From a bacterium (GTDB lineage Bacteria > Tectomicrobia > Entotheonellia > Entotheonellales > Entotheonellaceae), in the NCBI GenBank assembly GCA_027294925.1, contig JAPULM010000318.1, positions 1 to 12,436 on the forward strand: a stretch of 12,436 nucleotides of DNA, in the 5' to 3' direction. The notes beneath the pieces are model-generated. The model was not told where the DNA came from. It was given only the letters and a program-made list of their open reading frames with translations, and did no database searches. Positions 1 to 8,529 of this stretch are shown piece by piece (position 1 is the first letter of the stretch; each line of letters begins with the position of its first letter). The position numbers were made by a program, and so were the translations under genes.

Positions 1-769
1 ACCATGGGAAGATGTTGCGTTTAGTCGCCATTTTCTTCGTACTGCGACCCGTCGCCCACACGACACCCGTCGTGAAATTGCATTCCTGGAGCGGGTTGGG
101 GTGTTAGCCTCTGACCGTCGTATTCTTGATTTGGCTTGTGGTGGTGGCCGTCACAGTTTAGCCATGGCCAGGCGCGGTGCGCTGGTGACGGGTATTGATG
201 TGGGGCCAGAGGCTATCGCGGCTGCACGTCGTCGCGCCAAGCGTGCCCGGTTAGCCGTAGAGTTTGTACAAGGTGATATTCGCAAGCTTACATTTCAGGC
301 CGAATTTGATGCCGTCATCTTGATTTTTGGCTGTTTTACTGAGATGCCGCGGAATCAAGCACAAGATGTCCTACATCATGTCAGCCGTAGTTTGCGTCCC
401 GGTGGTCTGTTCATACTCGATGTTCATACGCCGCGCTTTTTTGCTGAGCTGGATGGCATGCAGGAATGGTGGGTTGGCGACGATTTCATTGCCGGCCGCT
501 TTCCTCAACTGGTGCTTACCGAGTATTTTTACTATGCCGACGACAAGACTTACGGGCGACGGGATTTTATCTGCGATCATGCCTCTGGTGATATGCATAC
601 GTTCGGAGTGAGCGGGCAAGCCTATGTGCTCGCTGATTTGTATAGGATGTTCGAAGCTGCTGATTTAATGCCGATCATGACCTCCGGTAGCTGGCAGGGC
701 GAAGAGGTAAGCGAGGACAGCCCTATATACATTCTGTTGGCCAGTAAAGCGATGTCATGTGCGACTTGA
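1..769 (+). CDS. Class I SAM-dependent methyltransferase (5' end outside the window)
   Basis: Small-molecule-type methyltransferase with a Rossmann fold; the substrate cannot be told. The SAM-binding motif I, ILDLACGGG, is encoded at 122-148. It is followed by the acidic end of strand 2 (GIDVG), the motif GDIRKL, strand 4 (FDAVILIFG) and the post-motif LRPGGLFILDVHTP. A GTG at 101 could be read as a start, but the frame stays open upstream to base 2. It encodes PWEDVAFSRHFLRTA and then REIAFLERVGVLASDRRILD, which is the usual N-terminal helical lead-in of this family (a conserved helix ending just before motif I). I therefore take the gene as truncated by the window edge, with the true start upstream. 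The C-terminal half (EYFYYADDKTYGRRDFI and on) looks like the family's substrate-cap strands. The stop TGA is at 767-769, only 3 bp from the metG stop on the other strand. Fold call is firm; function is unknown. Confidence 0.87.
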   Translation, partial: PWEDVAFSRHFLRTATRRPHDTRREIAFLERVGVLASDRRILDLACGGGRHSLAMARRGALVTGIDVGPEAIAAARRRAKRARLAVEFVQGDIRKLTFQAEFDAVILIFGCFTEMPRNQAQDVLHHVSRSLRPGGLFILDVHTPRFFAELDGMQEWWVGDDFIAGRFPQLVLTEYFYYADDKTYGRRDFICDHASGDMHTFGVSGQAYVLADLYRMFEAADLMPIMTSGSWQGEEVSEDSPIYILLASKAMSCAT

Positions 770-772
770 GTC

Positions 773-2818
773 TTACTGGACGCGTTCCCCAGCCTGCCGT
801 GGGCGATTAAATTCGGCTATGACCACATCGTTGCTGTCGGGTCCTGCAGCAAGTAACATCCCTTCGCTAACCCCAAAGCGCATGTTACGTGGTCGCAGAT
901 TAGCAACCACGATGACTTGTTTACCAACCAGTTCGGCTGGGTCATAAGAGAGCCGGATACCCGAAAAAATGGTCCGTTCCTCGTTGCCAAGGTCGATACG
1001 TAAGCGCAGCAGTTTGTCAGCCCCTTCGACATGCTCGGCTTGCCGGATAGTCGCTACACGTAGGTCGACTTTGGCAAATTCGTCAATGTTGATCTGTGGC
1101 GCTAATGCCTCCATCTCTGCGGCTAGGGTGATTTCCGACGCTGTTTCGGTAGGGATGTCCTGAGTTGCTGAGAGATCCTCGGCGCTGGCCATAACCATCG
1201 CCTCGACACGTTTGGGGTCTACACGTTCGGCCAGCCGTTTGAAGGCACCTAACGCATGGTCCTGCAGATCAAAGCGAGCGGCATCGTCAAATTGCAGCGG
1301 CTGAATCTGTAAAATGGCCTCGACATCTTCGGCATATTTTGGCAAGACGGGTTTGATCAATGCCGCGATGGTTTGGCTGCAGTTGACTGCAAAGGTGCAA
1401 ATGGCTTGGGCTGCCTGCGGGTCTTGTTTGACCACGTCCCAGGGGGCTGCGTCTTGGAAGTATTTATTACTGACCTCGGCAATGGCAACAATCTCTTGCA
1501 TGGCTCGGTTGAATTCCAGCCGTTCATAAAATTGACGAATAGGCGGAATACGACTTCGGATATCGTCGGCGAGTAGTCGATCGGTTGGTGTCAGGCGGCT
1601 AAGTCGTCCATCGAAGTGTTTGTTTACAAACTGTACCACACGGCTTACCTGGTTAGCGATTTTATTGACCAGGTCGGCATCGACACGATAAGCAAAATCT
1701 TCTAAGTTAAGATCGATGTCTTCCGGCTGTCCGTTGAGTTTTGCGGCATAGTAATAACGCAAATACTGCGGGTCTAAGTGCTCAAGATAGGTGCGGGCGG
1801 TAATAAATGTCCCGCGTGTTTTGGACATTTTTTCCCCGTTCACGGTGAGAAAACCGTGAACCAGAATTTTGCTTGGTTGCGTATAGTTGGCGCCTTTGAG
1901 CATGGCGGGCCAGAATAGCGTGTGAAAATAGGTGATGTCTTTGCCAATAACGTGGTAGATTTGGGCCTCGGCGTTATGCCAGTAGGCGTCAAAGTCGCGT
2001 CCAGTCTCCTGGCAAAACTTATCTGTGGTGGCGATATACCCCACTGGGGCATCAAGCCAGACGTAAAAGTATTTGTCTTCTTCACCTGGGATTTTGAAGC
2101 CAAAATACGGTCCGTCACGGCTGATGTCCCAGTCTCTTAGTCCCTCATCTAACCAATTTTCAATAAAGTTTCGGGTTTCAGATTGCAAACGACCGGGTGT
2201 ATTGACCCATTGACGTAGGAAATCTTCATAGGCGCTTAGGGTGAAGAAATAGTGGGACGACTCTCGAATCACCGGCGTGTTACCGCAAATTGCACAGCGC
2301 GGGTCCTGTAAATCTGTGGGGTTGTAAGTCGTGCCGCAGCGTTCACAGACATCGCCATATTGGTCGGTCGCATGGCAATCGGGCTTTGGGCAGGTACCAC
2401 GAATAAAGCGATCGGGTAGAAAACGTTTGTCCTGTTCGCAGTAGTATTGGGCGACTGACCGGGTGACAATATGGCCTTGCTGTCGTAGTTGCTCAAAGAT
2501 ATATTCCGAGTGACGCTGATTTTCCGGGCTATTGGTTGAATAATAGCAATCAAATGTAATGTGGAAATCGGCAAAATCTTGTTGATGCTCTTCGTAGTAC
2601 AGACTGATCAACGTTTCCGGTGTGATACCGGCACGCCGGGCATTGATTTCGATTGGCGTGCCGTGGGTGTCGTCAGCACATAGGTAGACGGCGTCTTGGC
2701 CGGTCATTTTGAGGAAGCGGACGAAAATATCGGTCTGAATATATTCAACCAAATGGCCAAGGTGAATACTGCCATTGGCGTAAGGTAAAGCACTGGTAAC
2801 AAGAATTGGGTTGGTCAT
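773..2818 (-). CDS. metG: Methionyl-tRNA synthetase with C-terminal tRNA-binding domain
   Basis: Charges tRNA-Met with methionine in the cytoplasm; essential for translation. The 681-residue length matches the long bacterial MetG form. The class I signature HLGH is at residues 19-22 and KMSKT at 330-334, within the core pattern [16 protein letters not shown]. The zinc-knuckle insert carries Cys 143, 148, 158, 161, 175 and 178. The catalytic segment [19 protein letters not shown] sits near 289-307. The anticodon-binding helical domain follows (about 370-540). From about 583 there is an EMAPII/Trbp111-type OB fold ([36 protein letters not shown]) that aids tRNA binding and dimerisation. The start ATG (2816-2818) is preceded by AAGGAG at 2823-2828. 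The gene stands alone, is divergent from the rarA-like gene and converges with the methyltransferase. The first Cys pair is spaced C-x4-C where C-x2-C is usual. Confidence 0.98.
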   Translation of the reverse strand: MTNPILVTSALPYANGSIHLGHLVEYIQTDIFVRFLKMTGQDAVYLCADDTHGTPIEINARRAGITPETLISLYYEEHQQDFADFHITFDCYYSTNSPENQRHSEYIFEQLRQQGHIVTRSVAQYYCEQDKRFLPDRFIRGTCPKPDCHATDQYGDVCERCGTTYNPTDLQDPRCAICGNTPVIRESSHYFFTLSAYEDFLRQWVNTPGRLQSETRNFIENWLDEGLRDWDISRDGPYFGFKIPGEEDKYFYVWLDAPVGYIATTDKFCQETGRDFDAYWHNAEAQIYHVIGKDITYFHTLFWPAMLKGANYTQPSKILVHGFLTVNGEKMSKTRGTFITARTYLEHLDPQYLRYYYAAKLNGQPEDIDLNLEDFAYRVDADLVNKIANQVSRVVQFVNKHFDGRLSRLTPTDRLLADDIRSRIPPIRQFYERLEFNRAMQEIVAIAEVSNKYFQDAAPWDVVKQDPQAAQAICTFAVNCSQTIAALIKPVLPKYAEDVEAILQIQPLQFDDAARFDLQDHALGAFKRLAERVDPKRVEAMVMASAEDLSATQDIPTETASEITLAAEMEALAPQINIDEFAKVDLRVATIRQAEHVEGADKLLRLRIDLGNEERTIFSGIRLSYDPAELVGKQVIVVANLRPRNMRFGVSEGMLLAAGPDSNDVVIAEFNRPRQAGERVQ

Positions 2819-2966
2819 AATTCTCCTTCACGCTTTGCCGATCACGGTTGTCCCTTGGCAAGGAAAAAAGGATATGGATAGTAAAGGGGAATCGCTATGC
2901 AGAAATATAGCCTATTTTAAGCTCTACCGCACGGTGGCGCTAACTTGATTCAGGCCTCTTTATTTT

Positions 2967-2973
2967 AAGGAGG
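2967..2973 (+). promoter_or_regulatory. Ribosome binding site of the rarA-like gene
   Basis: A perfect AAGGAGG lies 6 nt before the ATG at 2980. The in-frame TTG at 2977 would be only 3 nt away, so this site decides the start in favour of the ATG. Confidence 0.8.
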
Positions 2974-2979
2974 GGATTG

Positions 2980-5220
2980 ATGGCGCGGGAGGCAGGGGAA
3001 AACAGTCTCTTTACGTTTGCCGAGCAACCACTGGCCGCTCGTATGCGTCCGCGTACGCTAGAGGAATTTGCCGGCCAGGAGCACATCCTCGGCCCGGGCC
3101 GGCTGTTGCGCCGAGCCATTGAAGCCGATCAACTCTCATCGTTGATTTTCTACGGCCCTCCCGGTACCGGTAAGACAACCCTGGCGATGGTGATCGCCAA
3201 TACCACCAAGAGTCATTTTTTGACCATTAATGCTGTTTTAGCCGGCGTTGGCGACATTCGACAAGCCATTGCTGAAGCGCGTAAGCGCCGTGACGGGCAG
3301 CACCAGCGTACCATTCTGTTTGTAGATGAAGTGCATCGCTTTAACAAAGCGCAGCAGGATGCGCTACTGCCGCACGTAGAGAATGGTACGATTCTCCTGA
3401 TTGGCGCTACGACTGAAAATCCCTATTTTGCCGTAAACCGTGCGCTGACTAGCCGTAGCCGAATTTTCCAGCTGAAAACGCTGACTGAAGCTGACCTGAA
3501 ACGCATCGCTCTATACACCCTGCAGGACCCTGTTCGGGGTTATGGAAATCGCCCTGTTAAGATTCACCCCGAGGCTCTAGAGCATCTCATCCAAGTTGCC
3601 AACGGCGATGCCCGCGGGGTGCTCAACGCCCTGGAACTGGCTGTCGAGACGACCCCGCCTGATGCCAATGGGATAATTATCGTTGACATGCAGGTGGCCG
3701 AAGATAGCATACAGCAACGTGCCGTGCTGTATGATAAAGAGGGGGACTATCACTACGATACCATCTCAGCCTTTATCAAGTCCCTGCGCGGTTCAGACCC
3801 TGACGCGGCGATGTATTGGTTGGCCAAAATGGTTTACGCTGGAGAGGAGCCGCGCTTTATCTTCCGACGTATGTTGATTTTCGCCAGCGAAGACATCGGT
3901 CTTGCCGATCCGCAGGCTGTACAGGTTACCCTAGCCTGTGCCGAAACCTTTGATCGGATCGGTCTGCCTGAGGGTCGTTTCCCTCTTGCTCAGGCGGCGC
4001 TATATTTGGCTACTGCTCCCAAATCGAATTCGGTCTTTGCTTTCTTTGATGCCCTGCGTTCGGTCGGTGAGGAACGCGAAGGGGAAGTTCCAACTCACTT
4101 GAAAGATGCCAGCCGTGATGCTGAGAGCTTTGGGCATGGCGCCGGCTATCTCTATCCGCACGCCTACCGTGAGCATTGGGTGGCGCAGCAATACCTGCCG
4201 ACACATCTGCAGGGCAAAGTCTTTTTTGAGCCTGCTTCTGTAGGGTATGAGCAGGCGATTCGTCAGCAGGTGATTCGGCGCCGCGAGGCACAACTGGCAG
4301 CGATGTTGGAAATGGACCGAAGTCAGCCTAGTGAGGTGCTCACCTTTAGTCAGCCCAACCGCGCCCATGACCGCTGGTTGCAACGTACCGTCAGTCGCGT
4401 TGGCGAGCACCTCGGTACGCTTCGTGACCGTGTCCTAGATGCCGCGGTACTACAGCGCCACAGTCTGGTTTTAAACCTCAATGCCGCCACCGGCTTACTC
4501 ACCTGGGAGGCGCTCCGGCGTACGCCGGAAGGTGGGGTGTGGACGCTTGCTCGTGATGCACAGGATGGCAATGCGTTGCAGCAGCAGGCTGAGCGTCTGC
4601 CAGACGTCGAACGTCCCATCATTCTCGTTGGATCTGTCCAGCAAGTGCCGAAGTTGCTCCACCGTCGTGGTGAGCAGGAGATTCGCTTTGACGCTATTGT
4701 TGGGCATAACGTGTTGACCCGATGTCCCGATAAAACGGCTGTTTTAGCCTGTATTGGCGCCTGTTTACGGGAAGACGGGGTCCTCTCGTTAGCGGAGGTC
4801 GTACCACGCCGAGCGCAACGTCTTTCAGCCTTGCTTGATCTATCAGCATTAGATGATGAGTTGGTGGCCCGCCTATATGTTGCCGAAGAAAATATTTATT
4901 GCGACGCCAATGATCCCCTGGTGAATTGGGATCTAACCGAGTTGGAAGCGGCATTGTTGAATAGCGGATTCCAGCTCCGGGGGAAATTGGCGCCCGAGCT
5001 ATGGGCAGAAGAACGCCAGATTACCGCTATGCATCTCACCCGCTGGTTTGCCAAGGAGACGACGGGGACGAAGTTATCCTACGCTAGCCGTCTTTTGCCA
5101 CACCTCACGGCAGCGGAAGTGCAGCAAGTTGAAACGTGTTTTCGGTGCCAGTTGATTGATCAGATTGTTCCCTGGCAGACGACGTTGGTGTATCTCAACG
5201 CCGTGGCCACGCCAAGCTGA
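2980..5220 (+). CDS. rarA: Replication-associated recombination ATPase RarA (MgsA/WRNIP1 family) fused to a C-terminal methyltransferase-like domain
   Basis: The N-terminal 440 or so residues are a complete RarA: a AAA+ clamp-loader-like ATPase that acts at stalled replication forks and single-strand DNA gaps. Visible are the family N-terminus [19 protein letters not shown], Walker [10 protein letters not shown] (about 59-67), Walker [11 protein letters not shown] (about 112-121), sensor 1 GATTENPYF, and TSRSRIFQL with its arginine-finger region. The RarA C-terminal tetramerisation part includes [30 protein letters not shown] and the HLKDAS stretch. Stand-alone RarA is about 420-450 residues; this protein is 746. 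The extra C-terminal part (from about 445) reads like a class I methyltransferase fold: [15 protein letters not shown] resembles motif [11 protein letters not shown] resembles strand 4 and [15 protein letters not shown] resembles strand 5. The motif-I acidic and glycine residues are poor, so catalysis is doubtful. Fusions of this architecture are known in Cyanobacteria and Chloroflexota; the tail's role is not established. The start is the ATG 6 nt after AAGGAGG. Confidence 0.93.
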   Translation: MAREAGENSLFTFAEQPLAARMRPRTLEEFAGQEHILGPGRLLRRAIEADQLSSLIFYGPPGTGKTTLAMVIANTTKSHFLTINAVLAGVGDIRQAIAEARKRRDGQHQRTILFVDEVHRFNKAQQDALLPHVENGTILLIGATTENPYFAVNRALTSRSRIFQLKTLTEADLKRIALYTLQDPVRGYGNRPVKIHPEALEHLIQVANGDARGVLNALELAVETTPPDANGIIIVDMQVAEDSIQQRAVLYDKEGDYHYDTISAFIKSLRGSDPDAAMYWLAKMVYAGEEPRFIFRRMLIFASEDIGLADPQAVQVTLACAETFDRIGLPEGRFPLAQAALYLATAPKSNSVFAFFDALRSVGEEREGEVPTHLKDASRDAESFGHGAGYLYPHAYREHWVAQQYLPTHLQGKVFFEPASVGYEQAIRQQVIRRREAQLAAMLEMDRSQPSEVLTFSQPNRAHDRWLQRTVSRVGEHLGTLRDRVLDAAVLQRHSLVLNLNAATGLLTWEALRRTPEGGVWTLARDAQDGNALQQQAERLPDVERPIILVGSVQQVPKLLHRRGEQEIRFDAIVGHNVLTRCPDKTAVLACIGACLREDGVLSLAEVVPRRAQRLSALLDLSALDDELVARLYVAEENIYCDANDPLVNWDLTELEAALLNSGFQLRGKLAPELWAEERQITAMHLTRWFAKETTGTKLSYASRLLPHLTAAEVQQVETCFRCQLIDQIVPWQTTLVYLNAVATPS

Positions 5221-5228
5221 CCGAGGCG

Positions 5229-5244
5229 AGATAGGCCTCTATCT
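5229..5244 (+). terminator. Weak stem-loop just after the rarA-like gene
   Basis: AGATAG / CTATCT (6 bp) with a GCCT loop begins 9 nt after the rarA stop and is followed by TTACCATCGTTTTC. An alternative pairing, GAGGC with GCCTC, overlaps it. The stem is short and AT-rich and the T run is interrupted, so termination here is only possible. Confidence 0.3.
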
Positions 5245-5361
5245 TTACCATCGTTTTCTCATAGCATGTTTTCTTCCGACTAACAGCGAGTTTTTTAATG
5301 TCCGCTATTCGAAGCTGTATATTCTTTGGCGTTCAGGGAGATTTCATCCATAGGAATACGT

Positions 5362-5367
5362 TATAAT
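5362..5367 (+). promoter_or_regulatory. Candidate -10 box for the efflux operon
   Basis: An exact TATAAT sits 65 nt before the hlyD-type ATG in the 212-bp gap after rarA. No good -35 hexamer lies at 16-18 bp (best is around GATTTC at 5340-5345), and there is no TGn extension. If used, transcription would start near 5374 and leave a leader of about 59 nt. This supports separate transcription of the pump genes from rarA. Confidence 0.5.
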
Positions 5368-5432
5368 GCTCGTGCTCGTCGCATAATCGCTCGTACATCC
5401 ACATATGCAACTATTCGCCTGGAATTGAGACA

Positions 5433-6770
5433 ATGGCTGATGAACCAAGAACAGACGAAACCACCCATGCTTTACCGGAGGTGTCAGCGTCCGCTTCGTC
5501 CCAAACTCAACTGCGCAACCGTAGACGATTTCTGCTGTTTGGCTTGCTGGCAGTGATCGTCGCTGTTGGCACACCCTACGGCTGGCGGCTTTGGCAATAC
5601 TACCAAATTCATGAATCAACTGACGATGCCTATGTCGTCGGCGATATTATTCCCGTCAATGCTCGGATCAGTGGGACGGTGTCAGCGGTGTATGTTCGAG
5701 AGCATCAAAATGTCGAGGCCGGTCAGCTTCTGGCCAACCTCGATCCACGGGACTTTGAGTTGCGTGTGCAGCAGGCTGCATCAGCAGTGGCCGTTGCAGC
5801 AGCGCGTTTGAAGGGCGCTAAGCTGGAAGTGCCGCTAGCGCAAGAGAGTACCCGTAGTGATACCGCACGTACCAACGCCACCTTGCGGGGTGCCCGAAGT
5901 TCTTTACAGGAAACCAGGCATCGGGCTGAGGAAACACGCGCCATACTGCGTACTCGTGAAGCGGCAGTGGCCGAAGCCAAAGCAGAGGTTGATAGAGGTC
6001 AGGCGCGTCTCGATTTGGCCCGCATAGGCCATAATCGTGCACAACAACTGTTTGCCGATGGTATCGTGGCGCAGCAACAGTTTGATGAGGCTGATGGGGC
6101 GTTGCGGACCGCCCAGGCGGCATGGCGAGTTGGCCAGCAGAAGCTTGCCCAGGCCCGCAGTGAAGTCGAGCGGGCAAACGTCGATTTGCGCATGCAGTTA
6201 CAGGCGGTAGAACGCGCTCGGGCTCAGGTGGCTGAAGCACAGGCCCTACTCGCAGGTTCACAGGCAAATCGCCGTAGTGTCGACATCAAACAAGTGCAGG
6301 TTCAGGTGGCGGAGGCTTTGCGACAGCAGGCCCAGGCTGATCTTGACTACGCCCAACAACAACTTGCTTATACAGCATTGCGGGCGCCGCTAGCGGGGGT
6401 AATTGCCAAGAAGAATTTAGAAGTGGGTCAGGTGGTGCAAGCCGGACGGCCGCTATTGGCTATCGTGCCGCTACAATATGTCTGGGTGGAGGCGAATTTT
6501 AAAGAGACGCAGCTGCATCATATGCGCCCTGGGCAGAAAGCCAGGCTGGAAATCGATACGTTTTCCGGCCGTGTGTTCACAGGAAGCGTCGAGAGCATTA
6601 GTCCGGGTACTGGTGCGATCTTTAGTCTTCTCCCCCCCGAAAACGCAACCGGTAACTTTGTCAAAATTGTGCAGCGTGTCCCGGTAAAGATTGTCTTCGA
6701 TACCACATCCCGATCTGATGTGGTGCTACGGCCGGGTATGTCTGTCAGTGTCACCGTTACGACACGTTGA
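5433..6770 (+). CDS. HlyD/EmrA-family membrane-fusion (periplasmic adaptor) protein
   Basis: Adaptor subunit of an efflux pump, anchored in the inner membrane and reaching outward from the MFS transporter encoded next. A hydrophilic N-terminal tail (1-32) is followed by one membrane segment, about 33-54 (FLLFGLLAVIVAVGTPYGW). Next comes the EmrA-type signature STDDAYVVGDIIPVNARISG, then the first half of the lipoyl-like domain up to NLDPRDFEL. A long Ala/Gln/Arg-rich coiled-coil hairpin covers about residues 106-330. The second lipoyl half is YTALRAPLAGVIAKKNLEVGQVV, and the C-terminal beta-barrel contains YVWVEANFKETQLHHMRPGQ. The order is the classic EmrA one; 445 residues exceeds the roughly 390 of EmrA, and the extra length appears to be in the hairpin and N-terminal tail. 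The ribosome binding site before ATG 5433 is weak (GGA or GAGA only), and no better in-frame start is seen. No outer-membrane channel gene is next to it. Confidence 0.93.
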   Translation: MADEPRTDETTHALPEVSASASSQTQLRNRRRFLLFGLLAVIVAVGTPYGWRLWQYYQIHESTDDAYVVGDIIPVNARISGTVSAVYVREHQNVEAGQLLANLDPRDFELRVQQAASAVAVAAARLKGAKLEVPLAQESTRSDTARTNATLRGARSSLQETRHRAEETRAILRTREAAVAEAKAEVDRGQARLDLARIGHNRAQQLFADGIVAQQQFDEADGALRTAQAAWRVGQQKLAQARSEVERANVDLRMQLQAVERARAQVAEAQALLAGSQANRRSVDIKQVQVQVAEALRQQAQADLDYAQQQLAYTALRAPLAGVIAKKNLEVGQVVQAGRPLLAIVPLQYVWVEANFKETQLHHMRPGQKARLEIDTFSGRVFTGSVESISPGTGAIFSLLPPENATGNFVKIVQRVPVKIVFDTTSRSDVVLRPGMSVSVTVTTR

Positions 6771-6846
6771 GTGTGTGCACCGCAGCTATCTTTACTCATG
6801 CAGCCGAGCCGAAGTCGATCACATCGTATTATTTCTATACCAATTA

Positions 6847-6875
6847 AATTACCCTGCCAAACTGGCAGGGTAATT
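6847..6875. repeat. Perfect 13-bp inverted repeat between the two pump genes
   Basis: Left arm AATTACCCTGCCA (6847-6859), loop AAC, right arm TGGCAGGGTAATT (6863-6875). It lies 77 nt after the hlyD-type stop and ends 32 nt before the MFS start codon. Neither strand has a T run after it, so it is not a standard intrinsic terminator. It could act as an mRNA stem-loop that sets the relative amounts of the two proteins, or as a regulator's operator. Confidence 0.75.
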
Positions 6876-6897
6876 GCGCTACGCAGTACTGGCCAGC

Positions 6898-6902
6898 AGG
6901 AG
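6898..6902 (+). promoter_or_regulatory. Ribosome binding site of the MFS exporter gene
   Basis: AGGAG ends 5 nt before the ATG at 6908. The in-frame GTG at 6902 overlaps this site and so is an unlikely start. Confidence 0.75.
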
Positions 6903-6907
6903 TGTCG

Positions 6908-8482
6908 ATGACATCATCAATCGCATCCCGTGCAGCAGCCGGCAAATGGGTCGTCGCGGCTACGGTGATGTTGGGCAGCTTTGTGTCGGTAATGGACATT
7001 AGCATCGTTAACGTGGCGATGCCGCAGATGCTTGGTACTTTTGGGGTATCGCTCGATGTCATCACCTGGGTAGTGGTTGCTTATAATATTGCTGAAATTA
7101 TTCTGGTCAGTCTGACAGCCTGGTTTAGCCGGCTTCTGGGCCGCAAGCGTTTTTACATTTACTCTTTTTTGCTGTTTACGATGGCGTCAATGTTGTGTGG
7201 TCTAGCGCGTTCGTTGGAAATGATGATTCTGGCGCGTGTGCTGCAAGGCATTGGTGGCGGTGGTCTGATTCCAGTGACACAAGCCGTCCTGCTTGAAGCA
7301 TTTCCGGAAGAAGAGCGGGGCATGGCGATGGCGGTTTATATGATGGGTGTTGTGGTGGCGCCGGCTATGGGACCGGTCATTGGCGGGTGGCTGACTGACA
7401 CGTATGGGTGGCCTTGGATTTTTTATATCAACCTGCCGATTGGATGCCTTGGCATCTCGATGGCGGTCATCTTCCTGCAGGATCCGCCTTACATGCAGCG
7501 CGGCTTAAGCCGTCTTGATCTGCTTGGTATTGCGTTGCTTGCCATAGGTCTTACGGCTTTGCAAATTGTTCTGGAACGAGGCGAGCGCGAGAATTGGTTT
7601 GATTCTACCTGGATTGTGATCACGACGTCTATTGCCCTGCTTGCATTAGGGTTCTTAGTATGGCATGAACTGCGGGTTGACGAACCGGTGTTGAACTTGC
7701 GGGTGCTGAGAAATATTCCGTTCATGGCCGGCGCCTGCCTCGGCCTTATCTTTGGCGTCACGCTGTTTGGCAGCATTTTTATATTACCCCTGTTCCTGCA
7801 GCGACTGCAAGGCCATGAGGTGTACGACTCAGGCATCATTCAGATGCCGCGTATGTTGACGATGCTGGTATTAGCGCCGATTGCCGGGCGACTGTACAAC
7901 TACGTGGATAGTCGGCTGTTGATCGGGTTGAGCATTATCCTGATGATGATCGGGTATTTTGACATGGCGCATTTCAACCTTGAGGTTGGCGGCAGGCAGA
8001 TGTTACCGTCCCTCATTATCGGCGGTGTGGGTATGGCGTTGATGTTCACGATCCTTACCACCGCGGCGATGCGCACCGTCCCTCTCCCCTTGATGACGGC
8101 CGCTACGAGCCTGTTTACCCTTATCCGGCGTATTGGCGGTAATCTCGGTTATGCCCTGGTGGCAAGCCAGATCGAGCGTCGGACGATATTTCATCGCGCC
8201 CGTCTGCTCGACCATGTCACGCCGTACGATACACCTACGATGCAGGTGCTAGATGGGCTCACCGAACGCTTGATCACCGAGCACGGCCTTGCCCCGGGGG
8301 TGGCGGCAAATAGCGCTGTGAAACTTCTTGCTAGTACGGTGCATCGGCATGCCACCATGATGGCCTATAATGACGTCTTTTGGCTGATGGGCATGTTATT
8401 CGTTGTCAGCTTGCCGTTTCTTATCATGCTTGGCAGTCGCCAGCGCCCGTCGGCTTCGACTTCAGGTCCACCTTCTTCCTAA
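6908..8482 (+). CDS. DHA2-family MFS exporter (EmrB/QacA type, 14 membrane segments)
   Basis: Proton-driven exporter in the cytoplasmic membrane, 524 residues, the usual length for the 14-segment drug:H+ antiporter group. The first segment carries the family pattern GSFVSVMDISIVNVAMPQM, with the conserved Asp at about residue 30. Motif A is degenerate (AWFSRLLGRKR, about 71-81). Motif B is ARVLQGIGGGGLIPV with Arg 110. Motif C, the antiporter motif, is GVVVAPAMGPVIGGWL (about 147-162), followed by the typical WIFYINLPIG. The central extra segments (LALGFLVWHEL and neighbours) and a C-terminal segment (VFWLMGMLFVVSLPFLIML) complete the set. It follows the EmrA-like adaptor on the same strand, so the two should work as one EmrAB-type pump. 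The substrate cannot be told; drugs, fatty acids or the cell's own metabolites are all possible. No regulator gene adjoins the pair. The start ATG is placed by AGGAG 5 nt upstream. Confidence 0.94.
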   Translation: MTSSIASRAAAGKWVVAATVMLGSFVSVMDISIVNVAMPQMLGTFGVSLDVITWVVVAYNIAEIILVSLTAWFSRLLGRKRFYIYSFLLFTMASMLCGLARSLEMMILARVLQGIGGGGLIPVTQAVLLEAFPEEERGMAMAVYMMGVVVAPAMGPVIGGWLTDTYGWPWIFYINLPIGCLGISMAVIFLQDPPYMQRGLSRLDLLGIALLAIGLTALQIVLERGERENWFDSTWIVITTSIALLALGFLVWHELRVDEPVLNLRVLRNIPFMAGACLGLIFGVTLFGSIFILPLFLQRLQGHEVYDSGIIQMPRMLTMLVLAPIAGRLYNYVDSRLLIGLSIILMMIGYFDMAHFNLEVGGRQMLPSLIIGGVGMALMFTILTTAAMRTVPLPLMTAATSLFTLIRRIGGNLGYALVASQIERRTIFHRARLLDHVTPYDTPTMQVLDGLTERLITEHGLAPGVAANSAVKLLASTVHRHATMMAYNDVFWLMGMLFVVSLPFLIMLGSRQRPSASTSGPPSS

Positions 8483-8529
8483 CGTTGGTAAGTACCAGGG
8501 CTTCCCAGGCAATCTGTATCTCAACGGCT

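Noticed and set aside
101..103. GTG at 101 as the methyltransferase start
   Set aside because: The open frame continues to the window edge and encodes family-typical N-terminal sequence, including the helix leading into motif I.
2977..2979. TTG start codon for the rarA-like gene
   Set aside because: It would leave only 3 nt to AAGGAGG; the ATG at 2980 has ideal spacing.
4000..4410. Open frame of 136 residues on the - strand within the rarA-like gene
   Set aside because: Lies opposite conserved RarA sequence; no ribosome binding site or recognisable motif.
5326..5556. Short + strand open frame in the gap before the adaptor gene
   Set aside because: It overlaps the adaptor start in another frame, overlaps the TATAAT region and shows no protein-like pattern or good ribosome binding site.
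5818..6267. Open frame of 149 residues on the - strand opposite the coiled-coil part of the adaptor
   Set aside because: Pro/Arg/His-rich composition typical of an antisense reading of an Ala/Gln/Arg-rich coiled coil; no recognisable domain.
6847..6875. Intrinsic terminator reading of the 13-bp inverted repeat
   Set aside because: Neither side has a T run, and the downstream gene is the functional partner of the upstream one.
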